The notes under the pieces: generated by a model
Told to the model about the DNA's origin: nothing
The model's input: the letters and a program-made list of their open reading frames with translations, nothing else
The model's database searches: none
DNA from: an uncultured Porphyromonadaceae bacterium
Lineage (GTDB): Bacteria; Bacteroidota; Bacteroidia; Bacteroidales; Muribaculaceae
Direction: 5' to 3'
Assembly (NCBI GenBank): GCA_905198125.1
Contig: CAJKBH010000006.1
Coordinates: forward strand, 34,207 to 98,206
Length of the DNA: 64,000 nucleotides
In this document: positions 17,603 through 26,478 of the stretch, piece by piece
How positions within the stretch are numbered: position 1 is the stretch's first letter
Layout: the number at the start of each line of letters is the position of its first letter
Translations under genes and position numbers: made by a program

Positions 17603-18154
17603 ATGATAACAGCATCAGCGAAAAAGAGAGAGAACATAGCCGAATATCTGCTGTATATGTGGCAGATCGAGGACCTGATACGCGCCTACGGGCTTGACAT
17701 AGACCGCATTCAGCATGAGATAATAGACCGCTACGAGGGGCTGACCGACACGCAGCGCCGCGACATGCGCGACTGGTACGAAAGCCTGATAGACATGATG
17801 CGCCGCGAGGGCGTGGCCGAACATGGCCACCTGCAGCTGAACCGCAATACCCTGGCCGACCTGGAGCGTCTGCACCGCCAGCTCCTGTCCGACCCGAAAT
17901 TCTCGGCCTACTCCAACCAGTACTACGCCACGCTGCCCCTCATAGTCGAGCTCCGCTCCAAGGCCGGCGACAATAAGAAGGACGAGATCGAGACCCTGTT
18001 CGAAGCAATGTACGGTCTGCTGATGCTGCGCATCCAGCACAAACCCGTGAGCGACGACACCCTTGCCGCCTCCAAACAGATTTCGAAATTCCTTGCCCTT
18101 CTCGCCTCATACTATAAAAAGGATTACAACAACGAGCTTTTCAATCAGGATTGA
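17603..18154 (+). CDS. DUF4924 family protein
   Basis: 183 residues from the ATG at 17603. The longer frame starting at 17564 would begin inside the promoter, and the family begins at KKRENIAEYLLYMWQIEDLI, so the shorter start is right. Mainly helical, soluble, with no signal peptide; the N-terminal IAEYLLYMWQIEDLIRAYG block is highly conserved in Bacteroidetes. Function unknown. It ends 4 nt before rfbD, suggesting co-transcription. Confidence 0.88.
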   Translation: MITASAKKRENIAEYLLYMWQIEDLIRAYGLDIDRIQHEIIDRYEGLTDTQRRDMRDWYESLIDMMRREGVAEHGHLQLNRNTLADLERLHRQLLSDPKFSAYSNQYYATLPLIVELRSKAGDNKKDEIETLFEAMYGLLMLRIQHKPVSDDTLAASKQISKFLALLASYYKKDYNNELFNQD

Positions 18155-18158
18155 CCCT

Positions 18159-19010
18159 ATGCGAATATTAGTGACAGGAAGCAATGGCCAGCTCGGTCAG
18201 TCGCTGCGGCGCGCGTTCGCCGGCGACCCCGACATCACGGCACAATACACGGACTACGACACGCTCGACATCACCGACACCGATGCCGTGGCTGCCTATC
18301 TTGAGTCCAACCCGGCCGACATCATCATCAACTGCGCCGCTTACACCGCCGTGGACCGCGCCGAAAGCGACCCCGAAACCGCACGCCGGCTCAACGCCTT
18401 GGCCCCCGGCATCTTAGGCAAAGCCGCCTCAAAAGCCGGAGCCAGGATAATACACGTATCCACCGACTATGTGTTCAACGGCGAGAACTTCAAGCCCTAC
18501 ACCGAGCTGGACGAGGCCGACCCCAAAAGCGTGTACGGCCGCACCAAACTCGAGGGCGAGTCGATGGTAAAGGCCGCAAACCATGACGCCGTAGTGATCC
18601 GCACCGCATGGCTTTACTCCGAATTCGGCAACAATTTCGTGAAGACCATGCTCCGCCTCGGGGCCGAACGAAAGGAAATCTCGGTAGTGGCCGACCAAAT
18701 CGGAACCCCGACGTACGCACAGGACCTGGCCGATGCCATATATGCCGTCGTGAAGAATCCTGAATGGCATCCCGGCGTGTATCACTTCACTGACGAGGGT
18801 GTCGCATCGTGGTACGACTTCGCCATGGAGATATTCCGACTCGCCGGCAACACCGACGTGACGGTGCATCCCATCAACACCTCGCAGTATCCCACCGCAG
18901 CCAGCCGACCCCACTATTCCGTGCTGGCCAAGGACAAGATCAAGTCCGTGTACGGCATCGACATTCCCTACTGGCGCGACTCGCTGATCAAATGTATTAA
19001 CAATCTCTGA
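18159..19010 (+). CDS. rfbD: dTDP-4-dehydrorhamnose reductase
   Basis: 283 residues from the ATG at 18159 (MRILVTGSNGQLGQSLRRAF). It has the NAD(P) motif TGSNGQLG, the STDYVFNG segment, and the catalytic YGRTK (Tyr-x-x-x-Lys) motif. It reduces dTDP-4-keto-L-rhamnose to dTDP-L-rhamnose, the last step of the donor pathway for surface glycans. rfbA, rfbB and rfbC are not in this window. Its stop codon lies in the first copy of a 20-bp-period tandem duplication (18993-19031). Confidence 0.93.
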   Translation: MRILVTGSNGQLGQSLRRAFAGDPDITAQYTDYDTLDITDTDAVAAYLESNPADIIINCAAYTAVDRAESDPETARRLNALAPGILGKAASKAGARIIHVSTDYVFNGENFKPYTELDEADPKSVYGRTKLEGESMVKAANHDAVVIRTAWLYSEFGNNFVKTMLRLGAERKEISVVADQIGTPTYAQDLADAIYAVVKNPEWHPGVYHFTDEGVASWYDFAMEIFRLAGNTDVTVHPINTSQYPTAASRPHYSVLAKDKIKSVYGIDIPYWRDSLIKCINNL

Positions 19011-19031
19011 TCTGTATTGACAATCTCTGAT
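18993..19031 (+). repeat. tandem duplication over the rfbD stop codon
   Basis: TGTATTAACAATCTCTGAT and TGTATTGACAATCTCTGAT follow each other with a 20-nt period and one mismatch. The first TGA is the rfbD stop; the second copy is non-coding. Confidence 0.75.
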
Positions 19032-19053
19032 TTCCCGAATTCATTTCATCACA

Positions 19054-20637
19054 ATGTCTGACGAACTGACCAAAGAAATAAATCGCCGGCGCACATTCGC
19101 CATCATCTCGCACCCCGACGCCGGCAAGACGACCCTGACCGAAAAGCTGCTGCTGTTCGGAGGCGCCATCCACGTGGCCGGAGCCGTAAAGAGCAACAAG
19201 ATAAAGAAGACCGCCACCTCCGACTGGATGGAGATAGAGAAACAGCGCGGCATCTCCGTGGCCACCTCCGTGATGGGCTTCGACTACGGCGACTATAAGA
19301 TCAACATCCTGGACACCCCGGGCCACCAGGACTTTGCCGAGGATACGTTCCGCACCCTTACGGCCGTGGACTCCGTAATCATCGTGGTGGACGTGGCCAA
19401 GGGCGTTGAGACACAGACACGCCGCCTGATGGAAGTGTGCCGTATGCGCAACACGCCCGTCATCATCTTTGTCAACAAGCTGGACCGCGAGGGCCGCGAC
19501 CCGTTCGAGATTCTTGACGAGCTGGAGCAGGAACTGAAGATAGGCGTACGCCCCCTGACCTGGCCCATCAACATCGGCGCCCGCTTCAAGGGCGTGTACA
19601 ACATATACGGCAAGCGCCTCGATCTGTTCACCCCGTCGAAGCAGACCGTGACCGAGCGCGTGGAGATAGACGACATCAACTCGCCCGAAATCGACAGGCG
19701 CGTGGGCGCCGACGACGCCGGCCGCCTGCGCGACGATCTGGAGCTGATAGAGGGTGTGTACCCCGACTTCGACACCGACGCCTACCTGCGCGGCGAGGTG
19801 GCGCCCGTATTCTTCGGCTCGGCGCTCAACACATTCGGCGTCAAGGAGCTGCTCGACACATTCGTGCGCATCGCCCCGGCGCCGCAGCCCATCGAGGCCG
19901 TGGAACGCACCGTGCGTCCGGAGGAAGACCAATTCTCGGGCTTCGTGTTCAAGATTCACGCCAACATGGACCCCAACCACCGCTCCAGCCTGGCCTTCGT
20001 GAAGATATGCTCCGGCAAGTTCGAACGCAACGTGTATTACCATCACGTGCGTCAGGACAAGCAGATGCGCTTCGCCGCCCCCACGGCGTTCATGGCCCAG
20101 AAGAAAAGCGTGGTGGACGAGGCATATCCCGGCGACATCGTCGGCATTCCCGACACCGGCAACTTCAAGATAGGCGACACGCTGACCGGCGGCGAGAACC
20201 TGCACTTCAAGGGCCTACCCTCGTTCAGCCCCGAAATGTTCAAATACATCGAGAACGCCGACCCGATGAAGGCCAAGCAGCTGGAGAAAGGAATCAGCCA
20301 GCTGATGGACGAAGGCGTGGCGCAGATGTTCGTCAACCAGTTCAACGGCCGCAAGCTGATAGGCACCGTGGGCCAGCTGCAGTTCGAGGTGATACAGTTC
20401 CGCCTGCTGCACGAATATGGCGCTCAGTGCCGCTGGGAGCCCATCAGTCTCTACAAGGCATGCTGGATAGAGAGCGACGACCCCAAGGCTCTGGAAGCCT
20501 TCAAGCGCCGCAAGCTGCAGTACATGGCCAAGGACAAGGAAGGGCGCGACGTGTTCTTGGCGGACTCCAATTACGTGCTGCAGATGGCGCAGTCCGATTT
20601 CCCCGAAATCAAGTTCCACTTCTCGTCCGAATTCTGA
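19054..20637 (+). CDS. prfC: peptide chain release factor 3
   Basis: 527 residues, full length. GTPase motifs: G1 SHPDAGKTTLTEK, G3 DTPGHQDF, G4 NKLDREGRD. RF3 removes RF1 and RF2 from the ribosome after peptide release, using GTP. The effector region KQRGISVATSVM and the C-terminal domains (QLMDEGVAQMF, GTVGQLQFEV) match RF3 rather than EF-G. Confidence 0.96.
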   Translation: MSDELTKEINRRRTFAIISHPDAGKTTLTEKLLLFGGAIHVAGAVKSNKIKKTATSDWMEIEKQRGISVATSVMGFDYGDYKINILDTPGHQDFAEDTFRTLTAVDSVIIVVDVAKGVETQTRRLMEVCRMRNTPVIIFVNKLDREGRDPFEILDELEQELKIGVRPLTWPINIGARFKGVYNIYGKRLDLFTPSKQTVTERVEIDDINSPEIDRRVGADDAGRLRDDLELIEGVYPDFDTDAYLRGEVAPVFFGSALNTFGVKELLDTFVRIAPAPQPIEAVERTVRPEEDQFSGFVFKIHANMDPNHRSSLAFVKICSGKFERNVYYHHVRQDKQMRFAAPTAFMAQKKSVVDEAYPGDIVGIPDTGNFKIGDTLTGGENLHFKGLPSFSPEMFKYIENADPMKAKQLEKGISQLMDEGVAQMFVNQFNGRKLIGTVGQLQFEVIQFRLLHEYGAQCRWEPISLYKACWIESDDPKALEAFKRRKLQYMAKDKEGRDVFLADSNYVLQMAQSDFPEIKFHFSSEF

Positions 20638-20664
20638 CGCCGCACCCGCGCCGGGGAATTCCGA

Positions 20665-20696
20665 TTTGGAGAAATGACCGATTATAACTAACTTTG
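20665..20696 (+). promoter_or_regulatory. promoter of divIC-like gene, near-leaderless
   Basis: TTTG at 20665-20668, 20 nt spacer, TAACTTTG at 20689-20696. The ATG at 20701 is only 4 nt past the box, so the transcript is predicted to be leaderless. Confidence 0.75.
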
Positions 20697-20700
20697 CCTC

Positions 20701-21003
20701 ATGAAGAAGACTAAAAAAATGAGTTTCTGGATGCGTCGCCGGTCGCACATCGCGCCGCTGCTGATAGGCAGCCTGGTGATCGCGCTGCTGTTCTTCAACG
20801 AAGACACCTCGTGGAAGAACAACATGAAGTACCAGGCTCAGATCAAGTCGCTTCAGGAGGAGATCAAGGCCTGCAACGACTCCGCGCAATGGTTCCGCGA
20901 GCGCCGCGAACAACTGCTCACCGGCAACGAGGAACTGGAGCAGATAGCCCGCGAGGAATACCACATGCAGAAACCCACCGAGGACGTATATCTCCTCCGA
21001 TAA
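20701..21003 (+). CDS. septum formation initiator, FtsB/DivIC family
   Basis: 100 residues. A basic N-terminus, one membrane segment (residues about 18-33, APLLIGSLVIALLFF), then a coiled coil (KYQAQIKSLQEEIKACNDSA) and the family's C-terminal EQIAREEYHMQKPTEDVY. This matches the FtsB/DivIC part of the divisome, which links FtsL and FtsQ and controls septal peptidoglycan synthesis. First gene of a coupled run: its stop overlaps the next start. Confidence 0.88.
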   Translation: MKKTKKMSFWMRRRSHIAPLLIGSLVIALLFFNEDTSWKNNMKYQAQIKSLQEEIKACNDSAQWFRERREQLLTGNEELEQIAREEYHMQKPTEDVYLLR

Positions 21004-21482
21004 TGACCGTATTGCATCGGAAAATGAAAAAGGCACAAGACACCCCCGATAAGAAACTTAAGAAGGAGCGCATACGCCGCGCCATGGAGCGCACGGCCAC
21101 GTTCGGACTGCTGCTGCTGGCCATAGGGCTGGTGGCGCCCTTCACCAACCTGTCGAACACCGCGCTGCTCTCCGCGTTCAAATGGATATTCGCAGCCGGA
21201 TCGCTGATATATCTGCTGGCACGCATATTCGGCGGCACGGATCCGCAGGCCTCCGTGCGCCTGCGCAGACTGCGCCGCATGGAGGTATGGGCAGGCGTGG
21301 CATTCTGCGTGGCCACGTTCTTCTGGTTCTACAACACGTCGCGCTATCCCTACATGTCGCTGGCCGTGATGCGCGACACCGTGGTGTTCACCCTTGCCGG
21401 CGCGTTGATCCAGATCATAGCCGCATGGATGATAGCCTCGCAGATGAAGAAGGAGGGCGGAAATCCGTCCGAAAAGAAATGA
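21003..21482 (+). CDS. small integral membrane protein, function unknown
   Basis: 159 residues from the ATG at 21003, which overlaps the last base of the divIC stop; an ATG at 21024 is an alternative. It has four likely membrane segments (for example TFGLLLLAIGLVAPF, IFAAGSLIYLLARIF, VWAGVAFCVATFFWFY, VVFTLAGALIQIIAAWMIAS) and a lysine-rich N-terminus. I do not recognise a named family. Its fixed place between the DivIC gene and coaX, with overlapping start and stop codons on both sides, shows it is translated from the same transcript. Confidence 0.8.
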   Translation: MTVLHRKMKKAQDTPDKKLKKERIRRAMERTATFGLLLLAIGLVAPFTNLSNTALLSAFKWIFAAGSLIYLLARIFGGTDPQASVRLRRLRRMEVWAGVAFCVATFFWFYNTSRYPYMSLAVMRDTVVFTLAGALIQIIAAWMIASQMKKEGGNPSEKK

Positions 21483-22231
21483 GCCGGAACAAACGCATAA
21501 TGACCGTGGACGTGGGCAACACGTCGGCCAAGCTCACCGTGATGGAGGGCCCGGACAGTGTGGTCAGCGTCACGGTGCCGGAGGTGACGCAGGGCGCCGT
21601 GACCGGAATGCTGCAGGACACCGGCGCCGAGGGCGTGATAAGCTGCTCGGTCGGTCCCGACATCAGCGGCATCCTCGCCGCCGTATGCGCGAGCCGCAAC
21701 CTGCCTTACGTATCGCTTGACGCCGACACGCCGGTGCCCGTGGAGGTCGACTACGACCGCGCGGGGTTAGGCGCCGACCGTCTCGCCGCCGCCGTGGGCG
21801 TGGCCGAACCGGACCGGTGCTGGCTGATAGCCGACGCCGGCACCGCGCTGACACTGGACATGACACGCGGCATGACATTCTCCGGCGGCTCCATAGCCCC
21901 GGGCATGAACATGCGCTTAGAGAGCCTGCACAGCCACACGCGCCGCCTTCCGTTGGTGTCGCCCGAAGGCTCCGCGCCACTGTTCGCACACGACACCGCG
22001 CAGGCAATACGCTCGGGAGTGATACGGGGCATGGCTTACGAAACCATGTCGGCACTCGGTCAGTTCCGCCAGTTCTGTCCCGAGGCTCGGCTGTGCGTCA
22101 CCGGCGGAGACGCCCCCGTACTGAGCCGGCAACTCACCATAATGAATGTGCCGCACACCGTGTGCAATAACGCGGTGGCACGCGGACTTGTCAAAATATT
22201 CAATTACTGCGAACCGTTAAGAGAGAAATGA
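21479..22231 (+). CDS. coaX: type III pantothenate kinase
   Basis: 250 residues from the ATG at 21479 (ATGA overlap with the gene before). The N-terminal phosphate motif MTVDVGNTSAKLTVMEG, GLGADRLAAAVG (residues about 97-108) and DAGTALTLDM (about 119-128) are diagnostic of CoaX. It phosphorylates pantothenate, the first step of coenzyme A synthesis, and type III enzymes are not inhibited by CoA. Its stop overlaps the start of the outer-membrane protein gene. Confidence 0.95.
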   Translation: MSRNKRIMTVDVGNTSAKLTVMEGPDSVVSVTVPEVTQGAVTGMLQDTGAEGVISCSVGPDISGILAAVCASRNLPYVSLDADTPVPVEVDYDRAGLGADRLAAAVGVAEPDRCWLIADAGTALTLDMTRGMTFSGGSIAPGMNMRLESLHSHTRRLPLVSPEGSAPLFAHDTAQAIRSGVIRGMAYETMSALGQFRQFCPEARLCVTGGDAPVLSRQLTIMNVPHTVCNNAVARGLVKIFNYCEPLREK

Positions 22232-23508
22232 GCAAGATAACACGACTTATAGCGACAGTGGCCGCAGTGACGGTCATGACAGGCGCGATGGCCCAGAACA
22301 CCACCACGCCCTACTCCATGTATGGCTACGGCATGCTCCGCGACAACGCCACCTCCATGCAGCGCCAGATGGGTTCCGTCGGCGTGGCCATGAATTCCGG
22401 CCGGCAGGTCAACGTGATGAACCCGGCGGCATACGCGGCCACCGACTCTCTGACATTCCTGTTCGACCTGGGCGCCGATGTCTCCATGATGTGGAGCAAG
22501 GAAGGAAGCGTCAAGGAATACGCCACCGGAGGCGGCGTGGACTATATGACCGCACAGTTCCGAATGGGAAAGCATTTCGGCGGATCCATCGGTATGCTGC
22601 CCCTCACCTCGGTGGGCTATTCGTTCGGCAACGAGATCAAGCACGGCACACTGGCCAACCAGGGTACGGGCGGCATCAACCAGCTGTACCTCGGTGTGGC
22701 GGCACAATATTTCGGAGTGTCGCTCGGCGTGAACATAGGATATGACTTCGGCACCATCACCAACGACTTCTTCACCACCCCCACCGGCCAGAACCAAGTC
22801 AAGACCGAGCACACCATGAACGTGCGCGACTGGGACCTGCTCATCGGCGCGCAGTACACGCTGCGCCCCTCCAGGTTCAGCAAGGCCGTCGTAGGCGTGA
22901 CATACAAGCCCAAGAAGACACTGCTCGGCACCGCCCGCGTCACCAAGCAGACACTTGGTTCGGACAACAAGGTGGACCTGACCACAATCTCGGAGATGGG
23001 CCTGCGCAACCATTATGAGACACCCAACTCCGTGGGCGCCGGCGTAAGCTACACCTACGAGAAGGCATCGCGCTGGATGGTGGAGTTCGACTACCTGTGG
23101 CAAGGCTGGAGCGACTGCAAGTATGACCCGATGTATGCCAACGGCGAGCTGATGGACAAGAACGACCTGGTGTTCCAGGGCATGAAGTTCAACGACCGCA
23201 TGCGTTATGCCGTGGGCGCCGAGTTCGTGCCCAAACTCCGGGGCAATTACGGCGAGCGCATCAACTACCGCGTCGGCGCATACTACTGCGACGACTACCT
23301 TAAGATAGACTCCAACAGGCTGCGCGAATACGGCGTGACATGCGGTTTCGGATTCCCCACCCCCGAGGGCAAGACCATGATCAACCTCGGCCTGGAGTGG
23401 AAGCACCGCCAGGCATCGCCGCAGACCCTGATTTCCGAAAACTACTTCAACGTCACCCTCGGAGTCAACTTCAACGAGGTGTGGTTCTTCAAGCGCAAGA
23501 TCAAGTAA
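22228..23508 (+). CDS. outer-membrane beta-barrel protein, OmpP1/FadL-like
   Basis: 426 residues. A cleavable signal peptide ends at TGAMAQ; then NTTTPYSMYGYGMLRDNATSM and a conserved Asn-Pro-Ala segment (VMNPAAYAATDSLTF) as in the FadL-like barrel family of Bacteroidetes. The remainder alternates aromatic and glycine residues in beta strands. FadL-type barrels import hydrophobic molecules; in this coaX-lptC context the cargo is unknown. Start overlaps the coaX stop by 4 nt. Confidence 0.78.
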   Translation: MSKITRLIATVAAVTVMTGAMAQNTTTPYSMYGYGMLRDNATSMQRQMGSVGVAMNSGRQVNVMNPAAYAATDSLTFLFDLGADVSMMWSKEGSVKEYATGGGVDYMTAQFRMGKHFGGSIGMLPLTSVGYSFGNEIKHGTLANQGTGGINQLYLGVAAQYFGVSLGVNIGYDFGTITNDFFTTPTGQNQVKTEHTMNVRDWDLLIGAQYTLRPSRFSKAVVGVTYKPKKTLLGTARVTKQTLGSDNKVDLTTISEMGLRNHYETPNSVGAGVSYTYEKASRWMVEFDYLWQGWSDCKYDPMYANGELMDKNDLVFQGMKFNDRMRYAVGAEFVPKLRGNYGERINYRVGAYYCDDYLKIDSNRLREYGVTCGFGFPTPEGKTMINLGLEWKHRQASPQTLISENYFNVTLGVNFNEVWFFKRKIK

Positions 23509-23546
23509 TTCGCAACGTACTCCAAGTGAAGCGGCATCTGACAGAC

Positions 23547-24221
23547 ATGAGAATACCGGCCTGGGCGCTGTTGGCGTTCACGGCCGCTTCCGTCATATTC
23601 CCTTCCTGCCGCGAGGAGCACAAGATAGACATCGCGTCCAGGCTCAATCCTAAGAAGATGGCCACCATGACCACCGTCAACGTGGCAACCCTTATCTCGG
23701 ATTCGGGCGTTATACAGTACAAGATAGTCGCTCCGCTATGGACCGTCTACGACCAGGTCGACACCCCCTACTGGAACTTCCCCAAGGGTCTGTACCTGCA
23801 GAAGTACGACCCGTACTTCCACGTGATAGCCACCGTGGCGGCCGACTCGGCCAAATATTTCAAGAACCTGAAGCTGTGGCGCCTGGACGGCAACGTGGAG
23901 CTGACCAAGGCCCCCAAGGGTCTGTTTCTGTCGCAGCAGCTGTTTTGGGACCAGGGACGGCACAAGATATACAGCGACTCGTTCATGCACATCGAGACCG
24001 AGACGCACGTGCTGGAGGGGATAGGGTTCGAAAGCAACGAGGACCTGACTTCCTACCGCGTGATACAGCCTCAGGGCATATTCCCGGTGAACCGCGACGA
24101 CTTCCATCCCGGCGCGTCAACGGAATCACAGCCGGCATCCTCGCCTGCCCCGTCGAGCCAGGCATCCTCGTCGGGTCAGCCCGAAGCCGTCGAAGTCCAG
24201 GCCGACGCGTCTAAAAAATGA
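23547..24221 (+). CDS. lptC: LPS export ABC transporter periplasmic protein LptC
   Basis: 224 residues from the ATG at 23547; the frame is open further upstream but only as a shadow of the previous gene. It has a lipobox (ASVIFPSC) and then an LptC beta-jellyroll: SDSGVIQYKIVAPLWTVYD and FPKGLYLQKYDP are typical of Bacteroidetes LptC. It hands lipopolysaccharide from LptBFG to LptA. The C-terminal 40 residues are low complexity Ser/Pro/Ala. It sits between an outer-membrane protein and a GldE-like protein, a conserved order in the phylum. Confidence 0.88.
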   Translation: MRIPAWALLAFTAASVIFPSCREEHKIDIASRLNPKKMATMTTVNVATLISDSGVIQYKIVAPLWTVYDQVDTPYWNFPKGLYLQKYDPYFHVIATVAADSAKYFKNLKLWRLDGNVELTKAPKGLFLSQQLFWDQGRHKIYSDSFMHIETETHVLEGIGFESNEDLTSYRVIQPQGIFPVNRDDFHPGASTESQPASSPAPSSQASSSGQPEAVEVQADASKK

Positions 24222-24231
24222 TAAACAAACT

Positions 24232-25512
24232 ATGGATCTCCCTTTCAGTCTCGCCATTGTCATCACGCTGATCGCCATCGTGTTCTCCGGGCTGTTCTCG
24301 GGCACGGAGATAGCCTTCGTGCAGTCCAGCAAGGTCCGCATGGAGATAGACGCCGCGCGCGGCGGCATCATAGACCGTATCATCCACATGTTCTCGCGCC
24401 ACGAGGACATGTTCATCTCCACCCTGCTGGTGGGCAACAACGTGGTACTCGTAATCTACGGAATCTCGTTCTCGGCCATCATCAACCCATGGCTGCACCG
24501 GTGGCTCGACAACGAGGCCCTGGAACTCATCACCAATACCATCCTCTCCACGGGCATCATACTGATCACGGGCGAGTTCCTGCCCAAGACCACGTTCCGC
24601 ATCAACCCCAACTTCACCATCCGGCTGCTGGCGCTGCCGCTGTACATCATCTACCTGGTGCTGTATCCGCTGTCATGGTTCGTATCGGCCATCTCGCGCG
24701 GACTGATGAAGCTGTTCGGCATCAAGGACCGGACCGACGACAGCAGCCGCCTCACTATGGACCAGCTGGACGATTACATCCAGGATTCCATAGAGCACCG
24801 CGAGGGCGAGGAGGCCATCGAGAACGAGGTGAAGATATTCCGCAACGCCATCGACTTCAAGGACACCCAGATCAGCGACTGCATGCGTCCCCGCAACGAG
24901 ATAATATCCGTGCCTCTGGAGGGTACCACGCGCGAGCATCTGCTCAAGGTGTTCATCTCCACGGGCCGCAGCAAGGTGATAGTGTACCGCGACGACATCG
25001 ACGACGTTGTAGGCTACCTGCACGTATCCGAGCTGTTCAATGGCGACAACGACTGGCGCCGGCGCCTCAAGCCCGTGCTGTTCACGCCCGAGACGATGCT
25101 GGCCAACAAGATGATGCGCCGCATGATGAACCAGAAACGCTCCATGGCCATCGTGGTGGACGAATTCGGCGGCACCGCCGGACTCATCACCCTTGAGGAC
25201 ATTGTGGAGGAGATATTCGGCGAGATAGAAGACGAACACGACAAGGAACGTCTCGAAGCCCGCGAGACCGAACCCGGCGTCTATGAATTCTCGGGCCGCG
25301 TGGAGGTGAGCCAGGCCAACGAGATGTTCGGACTCGACATCAAGGAGAGCGAGGACTATCACACCCTGGCCGGCTGCGTCATGTTCAACTTAGGCGCCCT
25401 GCCCGCCGAAGGCGAGGCAGTGACCGTGGGACACCTGCTTTTCACCGTCCTGAAGATGTCCACCACCAAGATTGAGCTCATCAGGGTGCAACATATCGAC
25501 CCGCAGCAATAA
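24232..25512 (+). CDS. hemolysin/CorC-GldE family protein
   Basis: 426 residues. An N-terminal CNNM (DUF21) membrane domain spans residues 1-170 with four hydrophobic segments and the FSGLFSGTEIAF motif. Two CBS domains (about 195-320; MRPRNEIISVP, VVDEFGGTAGLITLEDIVEE) and a C-terminal CorC_HlyC domain (about 330-425) follow. Members are magnesium or cobalt efflux-associated proteins; the Bacteroidetes branch includes GldE, a gliding protein. No gliding motility genes are seen here, so an ion-transport role is more likely. Confidence 0.9.
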   Translation: MDLPFSLAIVITLIAIVFSGLFSGTEIAFVQSSKVRMEIDAARGGIIDRIIHMFSRHEDMFISTLLVGNNVVLVIYGISFSAIINPWLHRWLDNEALELITNTILSTGIILITGEFLPKTTFRINPNFTIRLLALPLYIIYLVLYPLSWFVSAISRGLMKLFGIKDRTDDSSRLTMDQLDDYIQDSIEHREGEEAIENEVKIFRNAIDFKDTQISDCMRPRNEIISVPLEGTTREHLLKVFISTGRSKVIVYRDDIDDVVGYLHVSELFNGDNDWRRRLKPVLFTPETMLANKMMRRMMNQKRSMAIVVDEFGGTAGLITLEDIVEEIFGEIEDEHDKERLEARETEPGVYEFSGRVEVSQANEMFGLDIKESEDYHTLAGCVMFNLGALPAEGEAVTVGHLLFTVLKMSTTKIELIRVQHIDPQQ

Positions 25513-25600
25513 CCGCCGAGGACACGGCAGCCCGTCCACAATGCGGTTGGTGCATTATGTTGTACTTCTTTTATTTATTTTATAAATTTTATTAAAATAA

Positions 25601-25631
25601 TTTGTTTTAATCAAAATTTGCATTAACTTCG
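25601..25631 (+). promoter_or_regulatory. promoter of second ECF sigma gene
   Basis: TTTG at 25601-25604, 19 nt spacer, TAACTTCG at 25624-25631 (one mismatch to TAnnTTTG), inside a very AT-rich block. It leaves an untranslated leader of nearly 90 nt. Confidence 0.6.
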
Positions 25632-25723
25632 CCGGGTGAAAAGGGACAAATTCCCTTGGCAGCAGATAGAAAATCTTAATAAACTATAAACAAACACACA
25701 CAAACAACACACTAACTAATTTA

Positions 25724-26230
25724 ATGAACGAAAGCAACACCTTCAAATCCTCCGTAATTGGGATGCAAGGAGACCTGATGTCGTTCGCGCTGAAACTCAC
25801 CACTAACCGTGAGGAGGCGAATGATCTGGTACAGGACACCTGCTTCAAGGCCCTCGACAACGAATCGAAGTATGTCGAGAACGCCAACTTCCGAGGCTGG
25901 ATGCTGACCATCATGCGCAACATCTTCATCAACAATTATCGTCGCAGCGCACGCGAGAACACCATCGTGGACACGACCGAAGACCTCTACTATCTCAGCC
26001 AACCGCAGGATGCCGGCTACGAAACGCCTGAAGGTGCATTCGCAGCCAACGAAATCTCTACGATTCTCGCAGGGTTCCCCGCGGATTACCGTCAGCCCTT
26101 CTCAATGCACGTGGCAGGCTACAAGTACGAGGAGATTGCCGCAGCCCTCAAGATGCCCTTAGGCACCGTCAAAAGCCGCATATTCTTCACCCGTAAGCGA
26201 CTGCGCGAAATCCTGAAGGACTACCGCTGA
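25724..26230 (+). CDS. RNA polymerase sigma factor, ECF type (paralogue)
   Basis: 168 residues. Region 2 includes DLVQDTCFKALDNESKYVEN and GWMLTIMRNIFINNYRR; region 4 includes EEIAAALKMPLGTVKSRIFF. It is the same length as the sigma gene at 16878-17384 and shares long identical blocks (TIMRNIFINNYRR, TIVDTTEDLY, PLGTVKSRIFF), so the two are paralogues. Region 4.2 differs at several positions, so promoter choice may differ. No anti-sigma gene is adjacent. The own promoter and strong terminator make it monocistronic. Confidence 0.9.
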   Translation: MNESNTFKSSVIGMQGDLMSFALKLTTNREEANDLVQDTCFKALDNESKYVENANFRGWMLTIMRNIFINNYRRSARENTIVDTTEDLYYLSQPQDAGYETPEGAFAANEISTILAGFPADYRQPFSMHVAGYKYEEIAAALKMPLGTVKSRIFFTRKRLREILKDYR

Positions 26231-26325
26231 TCCTCCCCACGGCTATAGACACTATTGACGAAACACACTTCCTTAATCTCGGCAGCACTTTCGGCTTTAC
26301 AGTAGGCAGTTTATCAGACGTCTCA

Positions 26326-26363
26326 AAAAGGTGTGTCAGACATCAGGTTCTGATACACCTTTT
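26326..26363 (+). terminator. terminator of sigma gene
   Basis: AAAAGGTGTGTCAGA pairs with TCTGATACACCTTTT (one G-T pair) around an 8-nt loop and ends in a T run. It can act on either strand. Confidence 0.8.
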
Positions 26364-26366
26364 CAT

Positions 26367-26400
26367 TTTGCCGCCCAGGCATCGTCACCCGCTAACTTTG
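26367..26400 (+). promoter_or_regulatory. possible promoter of MFS exporter
   Basis: TTTG at 26367-26370 and TAACTTTG at 26393-26400, separated by 22 nt, slightly longer than usual. The leader to 26479 would be about 75 nt. Confidence 0.45.
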
Positions 26401-26478
26401 ACGGCCTACGGATTGTTAATATTTCAGACCCCGCCGCCAACCCGCTTCATTACGGGCGCGGTCCTAAAACAATACACT

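Noticed and set aside
18997..20205. 402-codon minus-strand open frame
   Set aside because: Antisense to prfC, whose motifs are unambiguous; the translation has no known features.
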